Shown one piece after another: positions 53,099 to 62,118 of a stretch of 64,000 bases of DNA. The DNA comes from Caballeronia humi (GTDB lineage: Bacteria > Pseudomonadota > Gammaproteobacteria > Burkholderiales > Burkholderiaceae): positions 17,973-81,972 of the forward strand of contig NZ_FCNW02000030.1 in assembly GCF_001544475.1 (NCBI RefSeq), in the 5' to 3' direction. Made by a program: the position numbers and the translations under genes. The notes under the pieces were generated by a model that was not told where the DNA came from, searched no databases, and saw nothing but the letters and a program-made list of their open reading frames with translations. How positions within the stretch are numbered: position 1 is the stretch's first letter; every line of letters begins with the position of its first letter.

Positions 53099-53302
53099 AT
53101 GGCAACAGGTACGGTCAAGTGGTTCAACGATGCAAAGGGTTTTGGATTCATCACGCCGGATGAAGGTGGCGACGACCTGTTCGCGCACTTCTCGGAAATC
53201 CGTGCGGAGGGCTTCAAGAGCCTGCAGGAAAACCAGAAGGTGACCTTCGAAGCGAAGAAAGGACCGAAGGGTCTGCAGGCATCGAATATTCAGCCTGTGT
53301 AA
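53099..53302 (+). CDS. cold-shock domain protein
   Basis: A 67-residue CspA-family protein: GTVKWFNDAKGFGFITPD (RNP1), DDLFAHFSEI (RNP2-like), and GLQASNIQPV. It binds single-stranded RNA or DNA as a chaperone. An ATG two codons upstream is also possible. A strong terminator follows. Confidence 0.95.
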   Translation: MATGTVKWFNDAKGFGFITPDEGGDDLFAHFSEIRAEGFKSLQENQKVTFEAKKGPKGLQASNIQPV

Positions 53303-53329
53303 GCGACGCGTTCGCGCGAGTTGTAAAGG

Positions 53330-53357
53330 AAATGGCCCGCCTCGTGCGGGCCATTTT
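53330..53357 (+). terminator. rho-independent terminator after cold-shock gene
   Basis: AAATGGCCCGC/GCGGGCCATTT stem with CTCGT loop, ending in TTTTGC. Confidence 0.88.
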
Positions 53358-53540
53358 GCAATGAGGCTCCACGTTGAGCTCCGCGCCGTCTGCTTCACCC
53401 TGCTGCCGCTGCTAAACTAGGTTTTCCTGCCCCGCCTGTAGATCGCCTCCCGTCCCGTTATCTGGTTCAGCAAAGAGGCGTTCAAGGCTCTTTGCGGGGC
53501 GATCATTTGAAACGGCGCCACGCGCCATCTCATCGGGTTC

Positions 53541-54917
53541 ATGGAAGCGACGCTCAGCCACATCCGCACGACCAAGAGCCACCGCATCACAGCCGCCTGC
53601 ACCGCGGCTGCGATGTTCCTCGCAGTTGTGCTCGTGTGGCCGCATGCCAAGTCCCCGGCTCAGGTTGTCCCGCCGTTCCTTCCGATCTTCGCCACCTGGG
53701 TCACGTTGACCGAAGGCCTCACCGCGTTCCTGCTGTGGACGCAGTACCGAATATCAGGCCGCCTCTTCCTCGCGACACTCGCGGGCGCATATGCGTTCGT
53801 CAGCGTCACTACCGCGATTCAATTGCTCGTATTCCCCGGCGTGTTCTCGCCTCGCGGCCTGCTCGGTGCCGGACCGCAAAGCGCGATCTGGATCTGGGTC
53901 TTCTGGCATGGCGGCTTCCCGACGCTCGTCATGATCGCGCTAGCGGTGCGTGCAGCGTACCGCCCCGCCATCGACGATTCCGTCGCGCGGCATCGCATCG
54001 GCCGCGCGGTGATTGCCGGCGCCATTGCGCTCAGTGCCGTGCTCTGCGCGTTGTCCGTGTACCAGGGCGCATTGCTGCCGAGCCTGATTTCGGGGACGTC
54101 GTACACGCAACTGTCGAGTAATCCTGTTGCCGTGCTGGTCGTCGCGCTGTGTGTGGCGGCGCTGGCCTTGCACGTCTCCACGACGCGTCTTCGGACCCTG
54201 ATGGACCTCTGGCTCGCGATCGCGCTGCTGGCCGGTCTCGCTGACGTCGCGCTGACGCTCAACGCGAATGCGCGATACAGCATTGGCTGGTACGCGGCGC
54301 GCGTCGCTGCCATGTTCGCCGCGAGCGCGGTGCTCGGCATGCTCGTGTACGAAACGAGCGGCCTCTATCGCAAGCTGAGCGCGGCGCATCAGGCGCTGAA
54401 GGAATCGGCGGCACACGACGGGCTGACGGGCATCTTCAACCGCGCTTCCTTCGATGAACGCTATCCGCGTGCGATGGCGGCGGCTGCGGCGTCGGGTCAG
54501 CCGCTTTCGCTGTTGCTGCTCGACGTCGATCATTTCAAACGCTTCAACGACACGTTCGGGCATCAGGCCGGCGATGAGTGCTTGCGGCGGGTCGCGCGTG
54601 CGCTCGAAGCGTGTTTGCGGCGTCAGGGCGACTTCGTTGCGCGCTATGGCGGCGAGGAATTCGTCGTGGTGCTGCCCGGTTGCGATCGGCGTGCTGGACT
54701 CGCGATGGCGGAAACGTCGCGCAAGGCGATCGAGCAGATCGAGATGCGCGGGCCGTCGGGTGAGGTGCAGCGCGTGACTATTTCGATCGGGTATGCATCG
54801 TCGGTGTCGGGCGGGACAAATGATCCCGCGGCGTTGGTCGCGCTTGCCGATGCGGCGCTTTATCGGGCGAAGGCGCTTGGCCGGAATCGGGTTGAGGAAG
54901 CGGGCACTTCCGCTTGA
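53541..54917 (+). CDS. diguanylate cyclase, MASE4-like membrane sensor + GGDEF
   Basis: A 458-residue protein. The N-terminal ~270 residues are eight or so membrane segments of MASE4 type (FATWVTLTEGLTAFLLWTQY, IWVFWHGGFPTLVMIAL). The GGDEF domain has AHDGLTGIFNRASFDER, LLLLDVDHFKRFNDTFGHQAGD, and GGEEF at residues 370-374. The inhibitory I-site is intact as RQGD at residues 361-364. It should make c-di-GMP with product feedback. The sensed signal is unknown. It is a single gene. Confidence 0.92.
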   Translation: MEATLSHIRTTKSHRITAACTAAAMFLAVVLVWPHAKSPAQVVPPFLPIFATWVTLTEGLTAFLLWTQYRISGRLFLATLAGAYAFVSVTTAIQLLVFPGVFSPRGLLGAGPQSAIWIWVFWHGGFPTLVMIALAVRAAYRPAIDDSVARHRIGRAVIAGAIALSAVLCALSVYQGALLPSLISGTSYTQLSSNPVAVLVVALCVAALALHVSTTRLRTLMDLWLAIALLAGLADVALTLNANARYSIGWYAARVAAMFAASAVLGMLVYETSGLYRKLSAAHQALKESAAHDGLTGIFNRASFDERYPRAMAAAAASGQPLSLLLLDVDHFKRFNDTFGHQAGDECLRRVARALEACLRRQGDFVARYGGEEFVVVLPGCDRRAGLAMAETSRKAIEQIEMRGPSGEVQRVTISIGYASSVSGGTNDPAALVALADAALYRAKALGRNRVEEAGTSA

Positions 54918-54918
54918 G

Positions 54919-55953
54919 TCAAACCTTCACCAACGCCGCCCGCATCGTCCCGAAGCGCCTCCGATACTGCGCTGGCGTCAGACTCACGTTCCGTCGAAAG
55001 AGCCGGCTGAAAAACCCCGCATCCTCGTAACCCACTTCATTGGCGATCGCCTCGATCGGCTGATGATCGGATTCGAGCATCTGCTTGGCTTCCTCCAGCC
55101 GCAACGTGTGCACGTATCCCATCGGCGACATCCCCGTCGCCTGCTGAAAACGCCGCTTGAACGAGCGCTCGGGCAATCCACTCAACTGCACCATCGCCGC
55201 TACCGGCGACGCCTGCGCGTAATGCTCCGCGATCCACGCCTGACAGCGCGCGATCACCGCATCCTCCACCTGCCGCGTGCGCGCAAGCCGCGCAAACGGC
55301 TGCTGCCCGGCGTCGTGCCAGTCGACGAGATTGATGCGCGCCGTCTGCATCGCGATCTCGACGCTCGCCAGCCGCGCGATCAGATACAGCGCGAGATCGA
55401 GCCACGACGTCCCGCCACCCGCCATGATGAGCCGCTGTCCGTCGCCCGATGCGACGAGCGCGCGATGGCTGCGCACGCGGATCGACGGATAGCGGCGCGT
55501 CATCAGGTCGCAATACGCCCAGTGCGTGGTCGCTTCGAGGCCGTCGAGCAGGCCCGCCTCCGCGAGCAGAATCGCGCCGGAGCAGGCCGTCGCGAGAATC
55601 TTGCCATCGGCGTAGCAGCGCCGCAAACACTCGATTTCCTCGCGAAAACGTCCTTCCAGCGGCTCGCCGGGTGCCACCATCAGCTCCGGCACGCAGACGA
55701 CATCGGCGTCGACGCAGGCGGCGAGCGTCGAGTGCGGCGTGATGCGCACGTTGTTCGCCGCGACGAACGACGCGCCGTGGCACGACACCACCTGCGGCGC
55801 GATCGGCGCCAGGCCCGGCGCGCCTTCGACGATCAAGCCCCAATCCCTTCCCGCCGACATGAACATGTCGTACATCCCGTACACCACCGAGGCGGACGTC
55901 TCGGGCAAAGCCAGGATGCCGATACGCACGGGCGCCCGAGTCTGCACTTTCAT
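54919..55953 (-). CDS. GlxA-type regulator (DJ-1/PfpI-like + AraC)
   Basis: A 344-residue regulator with an N-terminal DJ-1/PfpI-like domain (VRIGILALPETSASVVYGMYDMF, KILATACSGAILLAEAGLLDG) and a C-terminal AraC HTH (VAAMVQLSGLPERSFKRRFQQATGMSPMGYVHTLRLEEAKQML, then IANEVGYEDAGFFSRLFRRN). Relatives respond to arginine, carnitine or glycine-betaine type compounds. It is divergent (140 bp) from the homocysteine methyltransferase gene, which it may regulate. Confidence 0.88.
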   Translation of the reverse strand: MKVQTRAPVRIGILALPETSASVVYGMYDMFMSAGRDWGLIVEGAPGLAPIAPQVVSCHGASFVAANNVRITPHSTLAACVDADVVCVPELMVAPGEPLEGRFREEIECLRRCYADGKILATACSGAILLAEAGLLDGLEATTHWAYCDLMTRRYPSIRVRSHRALVASGDGQRLIMAGGGTSWLDLALYLIARLASVEIAMQTARINLVDWHDAGQQPFARLARTRQVEDAVIARCQAWIAEHYAQASPVAAMVQLSGLPERSFKRRFQQATGMSPMGYVHTLRLEEAKQMLESDHQPIEAIANEVGYEDAGFFSRLFRRNVSLTPAQYRRRFGTMRAALVKV

Positions 55954-56092
55954 GGCCGTTTCGTCCGGTTAGTTGCCGAAAACGCTTTAGTGGCGAACGC
56001 GCGTTCGCCGTATCGTGAGGTCGCTGTATCGTTATTAAACTGTAAGGATGACGATCGTGCAAAGGCCGTCATCGCGTGAAGGAGCCCATGAC

Positions 56093-57085
56093 ATGAGCCA
56101 GTATCGCCAGCACCTGCCGCAACTCGCCGATCATCTCTTCCTGACCGACGGCGGTCTCGAAACGACGCTGATCTTTCACGAAAGCGTCGATCTGCCTTAC
56201 TTCGCCGCCTTCGACTTGCTGAAAGACGACGCCGGCACCGCGCAACTTGAGCGCTACTACGCACGCTACGCGGCGCTCGCGCGCGGCGAGAAAGTCGGAC
56301 TCGTGCTGGAGACGCCGACCTGGCGCGCGAACCCGGACTGGGCGCAAAAGCTCGGCTATTCCGGCGCGGCGCTCGCCGATGCAAACCGCCGCGCGGTCGC
56401 GTTGCTCGCACGCGTGCGCGCCGAATACGAGACGCCCGCGACGCCAATCGTGATCAGCGGCTGCCTGGGCCCGCGCGGCGACGGCTATCGCGCCGAGGCG
56501 CGCATGAGCGCAGACGAAGCGCGCGCGTATCACCAGCCGCAGATCGAAACCTTCGCCGAGACCGAGGCCGACATGGTCGCCATCTTCACGGTCAACTACG
56601 CGGACGAGGGCATCGGCGTGGTCCGGGCGGCGAGGACGTGCGGCCTGCCGGTGGCGGTGTCGTTCACGCTGGAAACCGACGGGCGGCTGCCATCAGGCGA
56701 AAGCCTGCGCGACGCGCTCACGCACACCGACGAATCGACCGGCGCATACGCTGCTTACTACATGATTAACTGCGCGCATCCGACGCACTTCGAAGCGACG
56801 CTCAGCGGCGAGGGCGCGTGGGTCGAGCGGATTCGGGGCGTGCGCGCGAACGCGTCCAGGCGCAGCCACGCGGAACTCGACGAAGCCCCCGACCTCGACG
56901 ACGGCGACCCCGCCGAACTGGGTCGCGACTACGGCGCGCTGCATCGCTCGCTGCCGCGCATGACGGTGGTCGGCGGATGCTGCGGCACGGATCATCGGCA
57001 TGTCGGGCAGATTTGTCTCGCGATGAAACACGTGCTGGCCGACGTGAAATTGCTGTCAAGAGAGGACGATGTTCCTCTGTTGTAA
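56093..57085 (+). CDS. homocysteine S-methyltransferase family protein
   Basis: A 330-residue S-methyltransferase of the MmuM/BHMT type: FLTDGGLETTLIFHESVDLPYFAAFD, then the zinc ligands in NCAHPTHF and GGCCGTDHRHV. It would transfer a methyl group from a betaine- or S-methylmethionine-type donor to homocysteine. The ATG at 56093 follows GAAGGAGCCC. The divergent AraC/GlxA-type regulator fits betaine-related control. Confidence 0.88.
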   Translation: MSQYRQHLPQLADHLFLTDGGLETTLIFHESVDLPYFAAFDLLKDDAGTAQLERYYARYAALARGEKVGLVLETPTWRANPDWAQKLGYSGAALADANRRAVALLARVRAEYETPATPIVISGCLGPRGDGYRAEARMSADEARAYHQPQIETFAETEADMVAIFTVNYADEGIGVVRAARTCGLPVAVSFTLETDGRLPSGESLRDALTHTDESTGAYAAYYMINCAHPTHFEATLSGEGAWVERIRGVRANASRRSHAELDEAPDLDDGDPAELGRDYGALHRSLPRMTVVGGCCGTDHRHVGQICLAMKHVLADVKLLSREDDVPLL

Positions 57086-57165
57086 ATCCACCCTTCACAT
57101 TTGTGTTACAAAAACTTACACTCCTCGCCGAATCAATTTTGAGATGGACATACGGAGAGAGCAGG

Positions 57166-57912
57166 GTGAAGACGGGGATTGTTGCAACAGTTGGCATAAG
57201 CGTAATTCTGGCGGCGTGCGGTGGCGGTGGTGACGACGGCGGCGCGCTGGACGCCGCCAGCCCGACGGCAGCGGGGCAATACACGGGGACGGTGAGCGGG
57301 CGCCAGGCGTCGGTACTGATTCTGGACGATGGCCGCGTCTACACCGAATACGCGTCGCCGAACTCGGCTGACGTGATCGCAGGCGTCGTCGCGGGTAACG
57401 TGTCGTCACTGAACGGGAATCTGTCGAACGGATCGGGCGTCGACTACAACTATGAAGGCCAGGGCGTGAATGCCGTCGTGCTGAGCGGCTCGTATTCGGC
57501 GAAGCAATGGCTTAGGGCGTCGGTTTCGTACGCGAACGGCGCGCGCTCGGACTTCAACGGCAACTACGACGCAAGCTACGACGCGACACCGACGCAAGCC
57601 GCCGTCGCGGGCAAATTCACGGGCAGCAGCGCGACGAACATCGGCACGACGGTTGGCATCGACAGCGTCACGATCACCGTCGATGCAGCCGGCAACATCA
57701 CCGGCAACGGCACGAACTGCCCGTTCACCGGCACGATCAAACCGCACGCCAAGGGCAACGTGTACGACGTGACCCTCATTTTCGGCGCGGGCGGCGGTTG
57801 CGCATATCCGAACACCATGGCGAGCGGCATCGGCGTGTTGAACGGCAGCCAGATCCACGCGCTCGCGCAAACGCCGTCGAAGGCGGGCGTGGTGTTCATC
57901 GGCACGAAGTAA
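57166..57912 (+). CDS. hypothetical lipoprotein
   Basis: A 248-residue protein with a GTG start, a GGAGAGAG ribosome site and a lipobox (VILAACGGG at residues ~12-20). The mature part is rich in Gly, Ser, Asn and Thr with beta-strand spacing (VSGRQASVLILDDGRVYTEY, TGNGTNCPFTGTIKP, GVLNGSQIHALAQ). Family unknown to me. It is followed by a terminator hairpin. Confidence 0.78.
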   Translation: MKTGIVATVGISVILAACGGGGDDGGALDAASPTAAGQYTGTVSGRQASVLILDDGRVYTEYASPNSADVIAGVVAGNVSSLNGNLSNGSGVDYNYEGQGVNAVVLSGSYSAKQWLRASVSYANGARSDFNGNYDASYDATPTQAAVAGKFTGSSATNIGTTVGIDSVTITVDAAGNITGNGTNCPFTGTIKPHAKGNVYDVTLIFGAGGGCAYPNTMASGIGVLNGSQIHALAQTPSKAGVVFIGTK

Positions 57913-57923
57913 CTGTGCCGCAT

Positions 57924-57955
57924 CGGGAGGCGCTCGCCTCCCGTATTTCCTCACC
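57924..57955 (+). terminator. terminator hairpin overlapping an iteron-like 17-mer
   Basis: CGGGAGGC/GCCTCCCG stem with a 4-nt loop, followed by TATTTCC. The 17 bases from 57939 to 57955 are identical to the outlying iteron at 17804-17820. The T-tract is short, so termination is likely but weak. Confidence 0.6.
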
Positions 57956-58137
57956 TCAGCGTGAACCGGTCGCGCGTGGGTGCGCGTCCATGTTCGCGAC
58001 CGCGCCAGCGGCGTCGCGCGCTTCCATGCAATCGAGGATCGCGCCGTGCTCGTCATGCTCGCACGGCGCGGCGCCGGTCGGCTCGTAGACGCCGACGATC
58101 AGCGAGCAGCGCGGCACGAGCTCCGTCAGGTAGTTTG
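57956..58137 (-). pseudogene. remnant of a GntR/FCD regulator (C-terminus only)
   Basis: The minus-strand frame ends at 57956 and shows NYLTELVPRCSLIVGVYEP, CEHDEHGAILDCMEARDAAGAVANMDAH, the last helices of FCD-domain GntR regulators including the His-containing motif. No DNA-binding domain, start or promoter is present upstream: the sequence turns into a permease fragment on the other strand. Confidence 0.78.
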
Positions 58138-58361
58138 CAGGCTTTACGTTGTCGTGGGACGAGATCGCGCGCACGTCGCAGGCGATCGGCGAGCAGAGTA
58201 CGCTGCCGCTCGAATTGCAGGGACTGACGACATCGGTCACGACGCCCGTGATCTACGCGCTCGGCACGTTGACGACGATTCTTTCGCTGACGGTGATGGT
58301 GGGATGTTTGCTGGCGGTGCGATGGCTTGCGCGGCGGCGGCTGGCGGCGGGGTTGAAGTAG
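58134..58361 (+). pseudogene. remnant of an ABC transporter permease (C-terminus only)
   Basis: A plus-strand frame open after a stop at 58131 reads FAGFTLSWDEIARTSQAIGEQSTLP, TTSVTTPVIYALGTLTTILSLTVMVGCLLAVRWLARRR. This is the last part of a PotC-like permease with its final membrane segment and basic tail. No start codon or ribosome site is present. It directly abuts the GntR remnant, an apparent deletion junction at 58130-58137. Confidence 0.72.
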
Positions 58362-58374
58362 CGCGCCGAGCAGC

Positions 58375-58584
58375 CTAGCAGCACGAACACGACCCGCGAT
58401 GCTTCATGCCGTACGAGCCCGCGGACTCTTCCGATAGCGAACCGCTCAACGAAGGCGCACCCACGACAACACGCGCCGCCGCGCCATGACAATTTGGACA
58501 GACGGCCGGATAGTCGCGTTCGGCGATGCAGCGGGTAGCTTCGAAGAGGCCGCATTCGGCGCATTCATAGTCGTAGACGGGCAT
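58375..58584 (-). CDS. FmdB family zinc-ribbon protein
   Basis: A 69-residue protein: MPVYDYECAECGLFEATR, CPNCHGAAARVVVGAPS, and a final HRGSCSCC. The two CxxC pairs define the FmdB/putative regulatory protein family, which is small and of uncertain role. It is convergent with the permease remnant. Confidence 0.88.
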   Translation of the reverse strand: MPVYDYECAECGLFEATRCIAERDYPAVCPNCHGAAARVVVGAPSLSGSLSEESAGSYGMKHRGSCSCC

Positions 58585-58763
58585 GGAGTTCGGAGTCTGG
58601 AAGTGCACGGCATATCGAGAGTATCGCATTCGCGTCGATAACATCTGGAAAGGACTTCGCGAATACGAACCTTGATTGCCGCTTTGCAGTTCGCCGGCCT
58701 GGCTGAACATGACGATGCGCGTTACCCCGACGCGCCATGTAAGCCACTCATCGATCGAAACCC

Positions 58764-59216
58764 ATGCAAGCACGTTCCGTCTCTTCACTGTCCGCCCGCG
58801 CGCTCGTCTGCGCGCTCTTCGCTTTCGCTCTGCCGATGCACGCATCGGCGGAAGATCTTCCCGACGTCTGTTCGGCGCTCAAGGAAATCGTCGCGGCGAA
58901 GTCGTTTTCGACGCTGGATCAGGCCCGTCCGCTGATGCCCGCCGGCGCTCCCGGTCAAGGCACATGCCGCGCCAGCAGCCATGCTTACGATTGCCGCTGG
59001 AAAGCGCACTGGGGCGCGGACGGCGTTGTCTCCGATCCGTTGCAGGAACTCGGCGCCGATATCGCCGCGTGCTTTCCTAACGTCGTGCACGACGTCAACA
59101 CCGCGACGCGCCAGCACTTCGTGATCCGCAGCGACGAACGGGATGCGCCGCGCCGCGTCGCCGTGACGGCCAGCATCGACGGCACGAACGCGTTGCGTCT
59201 TCGCGTCGTGCGCTGA
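58764..59216 (+). CDS. hypothetical periplasmic protein
   Basis: A 150-residue protein with a signal peptide ending MHASAE. The mature part has four Cys (DVCSALKEIV, GTCRASSHAYDCRWK, ACFPNV), suggesting two disulfides. It is followed 9 bp later by a lipoprotein gene, probably as one operon. No family recognised. Confidence 0.72.
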   Translation: MQARSVSSLSARALVCALFAFALPMHASAEDLPDVCSALKEIVAAKSFSTLDQARPLMPAGAPGQGTCRASSHAYDCRWKAHWGADGVVSDPLQELGADIAACFPNVVHDVNTATRQHFVIRSDERDAPRRVAVTASIDGTNALRLRVVR

Positions 59217-59225
59217 GGGCGAGCG

Positions 59226-59756
59226 ATGCTTGCGCGGCTTGCCGCACCCTGCATGGCGATGGCCTGCGCGAACCTGCTGACGGGTTGCGCGTGGACGCTC
59301 ATCTCCGCCGCCGATGCCGCCGGTTCGCTCGTGCAGGCGGGCTTCACGGTGGCGTCGAACTATTCGTCGCCTTCTTACGTCACTGGCAAGCCCGCGTCGC
59401 TGCATACGGTGTGCATCGAATTGAACCAGACCGTCGCGGCGGGCGACTTCGTGCCGACGCTGCAACTCGCGTTGCAGCGACGCGGCGTGAACTCGATGGT
59501 CTATAACCCGGGCACGTCACCGCCCGGCTGCGAGGCCATGCTCGTCTATGCCGCGACGACCGACTGGGACCGCCGCGCGTTCAATGACCAGCCATCGGCC
59601 TATCTTTCAGCCATCGATCTGACGCTCGTGCAGCGCGGCCACATCCTCGTGACGGCGCGCTACGAGACGCGCGGCCTGAACGTCGACCGCTTCGCGAGCG
59701 CGAGCCAGAAGCTCAATGCGCTCGTCGACCGGATGGTGGTCGTACAAATGGAATGA
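59226..59756 (+). CDS. hypothetical lipoprotein
   Basis: A 176-residue protein with a lipobox (NLLTGC at residues ~16-21). The mature part includes GKPASLHTVCIELNQTVAAGDFVPTLQLALQRRGVNSMVYNPGTSPPGCEA and LTLVQRGHILVTARYETRG. It resembles small Sbal-type lipoproteins of unknown role in Burkholderiaceae. A terminator-like hairpin follows. Confidence 0.75.
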   Translation: MLARLAAPCMAMACANLLTGCAWTLISAADAAGSLVQAGFTVASNYSSPSYVTGKPASLHTVCIELNQTVAAGDFVPTLQLALQRRGVNSMVYNPGTSPPGCEAMLVYAATTDWDRRAFNDQPSAYLSAIDLTLVQRGHILVTARYETRGLNVDRFASASQKLNALVDRMVVVQME

Positions 59757-59843
59757 GTGTTCCTTTCCTTGCCTTACCTCGGCCCCGTGCGAAGCGATCG
59801 CGATGCTAATCTTCGCAGCGTTACGCAGCAATCATCCCTCTTC

Positions 59844-59880
59844 GGCTCGCCTGTTGTTCCAGGGCGGGCCGTTTTTTCTT
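59844..59880 (+). terminator. imperfect terminator hairpin
   Basis: GGCTCGCCTG/CAGGGCGGGCC imperfect stem, then GTTTTTTCTTTT. Serves the rightward lipoprotein genes. Confidence 0.65.
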
Positions 59881-59893
59881 TTGCGATGGCGCG

Positions 59894-60793
59894 TTATAGC
59901 ACGAGCTTCGCGCGCAGCATTCCGACATCGGCCGGCGCGACGTTCAGCCCTTTTTGCAGGTAGTCGGCAAGCGTGCCGTAGCTCTGCTGCATCTGATCGA
60001 ATGCGGCTCCGAGCGTCGCACTCTCCGCACGATAAAGCGGCGCGACGCTCGCCGCGTTCACGTTTGCGCGTGCGGCATGCGCTTCGATGCGCGCCGCAAT
60101 CGCCGATGCCGCGACGCTATTGGTCAGCAGATAGTCCTGCACGATCACGTCGAGCGGCGAGCCCGCAATTGCCTGCAGCAGCGCTGCCGCCCAGCCGGTG
60201 CGGTCCTTGCCCGTGGAGCCGTGAATGATCTGCGGCCCCGGCGTGTTCGCGAGACGCGTGAGGAGCGCGCCGAAATGCGCGCGCGCGGTGGCATCGGTGA
60301 CGAGGCGGCGTTGCGCGTCGAGCATCCAGGCGCGCGCGGCGGCTTCGCTCGTGGGCGCGGACGCTTCTGCGTTCAGCGGGGCGATATCGGCGAGTTCGCG
60401 CGTCGCGCCCGAAGGCACGCGGTCCGGCGCGAGCGATGCTTCGTTCACCGTGCGCAGGTCGTGCACGACGCGAAGGTGCAAGCGGTCGAGGGTGGCGGAA
60501 TCGTTTGCGTCGGATGTCAGTGCGCCCGAGCGATAGAACACGCCGCGTCGCAACCTCCTGCCGTCGGCGGTTGGATAACCATCGCCGCTGCCGCTCACGT
60601 CGCGGAAATTTTCGACGAATGCGAGGCGTGGCGTCTCGGTCACTTGCGTGTTGTCGCTCGCGCCGCCGCACGCCGAGAGCAGGCTCGCGCCGAAGCCCGA
60701 TACGGCGACCGACATCAGCGCGGCCCGCGCGCCGCCATGCAGGAAAGCGCGGCGCGTGAGCGTTGCGCCGCGAGGAATCGAGGAAGGCATCAT
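59894..60793 (-). CDS. exported tyrosine-phosphatase-fold protein, catalytic Cys replaced by Gly
   Basis: A 299-residue protein. The N-terminus has a twin-arginine signal (TRRAFLHGG) and a lipobox-like LLSACGG. The rest is a Y_phosphatase3-type domain: FVENFRDVSGSGDGYP, RRGVFYRSGALT, and IIHGSTGKDRTGWAAALLQ. In active members the P-loop is HCxxGKDRTG; here His191 is followed by Gly192, so the nucleophilic Cys is absent. It is probably a pseudophosphatase that binds phosphorylated ligands or lipids. Its start overlaps the histidine kinase stop by 4 bp. Confidence 0.85.
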   Translation of the reverse strand: MMPSSIPRGATLTRRAFLHGGARAALMSVAVSGFGASLLSACGGASDNTQVTETPRLAFVENFRDVSGSGDGYPTADGRRLRRGVFYRSGALTSDANDSATLDRLHLRVVHDLRTVNEASLAPDRVPSGATRELADIAPLNAEASAPTSEAAARAWMLDAQRRLVTDATARAHFGALLTRLANTPGPQIIHGSTGKDRTGWAAALLQAIAGSPLDVIVQDYLLTNSVAASAIAARIEAHAARANVNAASVAPLYRAESATLGAAFDQMQQSYGTLADYLQKGLNVAPADVGMLRAKLVL

Positions 60794-62118
60794 GTCGTTG
60801 GCCTTGTGGTGAGCGCCTGCGTGTGAACACGACGGTCCACCGGTATCGCGATACAGACGACGAGCCCCCCGTCCTCCGCGTTGCGCACTTCGCAGCGCCC
60901 GCCGCATTCGCCCGCGAGCCGTTCGACAATCGAAAGCCCCAGCCCGCAGTGACCATCGCCGGCTCGCGCGGGATCAAGGCGCACGAACGGCTTCAACGCG
61001 TCTTCGATACGATCGGCCGGAATGCCCGGGCCGTGATCGCGCACGTCGATGATCCACTCGCCCGCGCGCCGCGCCGTCGCTATCTCGACCGGTGGCTCGC
61101 CGTGTTCGAGCGCGTTGTCGACGAGATTCGTCATCAGCCGGTCGATGAACGTGCGCGGCAGGCGAAACGCATCGCCCGCTTCGAGCGACAGCGCGAAGAG
61201 CGCGGCGTCGCCGTCTTCGGGCAGCGGAAACTGCTCGGCGAGAAAGGCATCGACGGAGACTTCCGGACCTTGCGACGGCGAGCGCGCCGCGAACTCCAGA
61301 AACTGCTGGACGATGCGCGTGAGCGAATCGATGTCGCGCATGAAGTGGCTGCGCTCGGCCTCATCGTCGACGAGCATGCTCGTGCGCAGTTTCAGGCGCG
61401 TGAGCGGCGCCTTCAGATCGTGCGCGATGCCGGCGAGCATGACGGCCTTGTCGTCGTCGGCATCGGTGATCCTGCGCATCATCTGGTTGAACGCGCCGAT
61501 CAGGTCGCGCAATTCGCGCGGGCCGTGAATTTCCAAAGGCACCGGCCGCTCGCCCGCACCGAAGCGCCGCGCCGCCTGCGAAACGCGCGAGATCGGCCGC
61601 TGCAACTGCCACGTGGCGAAGAGCGACAAAATCACCGCGCCGAGCAGCATCCCGATCGTCTCCTTCAGGAACGGCGGAGGCGGCGGCAGGTCGATCGGCG
61701 TGACGATCCAGTTGCTGCTCGTCGGATAGCGCACCCAGAGGTGCGGCGCGCGCTCGTCGCGTGTGTCTACTGCGAGTTGCGTACCGGGGGGCAGCACTTC
61801 CGCGAGTTGCCGCGCGAGACGCGCGATCCGCGTCTTGGCGGGATCGCTCAGCACAACGGTTGCCGGCATGTTCCAGACCGGCACGAGATGCACGCGCATC
61901 GCACGCGAGAGGCGCCCGCCGAGCGTCGCGTCGCTGTTCGCTGCTTCGATGACGAGCAGGAGTCCGCGCGCGTAGCCGTCGGCATCGTGGCGCGGGCGCT
62001 GGACCGTGAGGATCGTGAACCAGCCCGCCTGCACGACGACGAGCACCGCGATCGAGATCAGCGCCATGCGCCCGAACAGCGAGTTGAACGGGCGGAAGAC
62101 GGACTTACGCAGCGTCAT
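60790..62118 (-). CDS. sensor histidine kinase (EnvZ/OmpB-like)
   Basis: A 442-residue kinase: an N-terminal membrane segment (ALISIAVLVVVQAGWFTIL), a periplasmic domain of ~130 residues, a second membrane segment near LLGAVILSLFA, HAMP, the H-box GIAHDLKAPLTRLKLR with His233, and the N/G boxes (NLVDNALEHGEPP, DHGPGIPADRI, GLGLSIVERLA). It is the middle gene of RR-HK-pseudophosphatase, each overlapping the next by 4 bp. Confidence 0.92.
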   Translation of the reverse strand: MTLRKSVFRPFNSLFGRMALISIAVLVVVQAGWFTILTVQRPRHDADGYARGLLLVIEAANSDATLGGRLSRAMRVHLVPVWNMPATVVLSDPAKTRIARLARQLAEVLPPGTQLAVDTRDERAPHLWVRYPTSSNWIVTPIDLPPPPPFLKETIGMLLGAVILSLFATWQLQRPISRVSQAARRFGAGERPVPLEIHGPRELRDLIGAFNQMMRRITDADDDKAVMLAGIAHDLKAPLTRLKLRTSMLVDDEAERSHFMRDIDSLTRIVQQFLEFAARSPSQGPEVSVDAFLAEQFPLPEDGDAALFALSLEAGDAFRLPRTFIDRLMTNLVDNALEHGEPPVEIATARRAGEWIIDVRDHGPGIPADRIEDALKPFVRLDPARAGDGHCGLGLSIVERLAGECGGRCEVRNAEDGGLVVCIAIPVDRRVHTQALTTRPTT

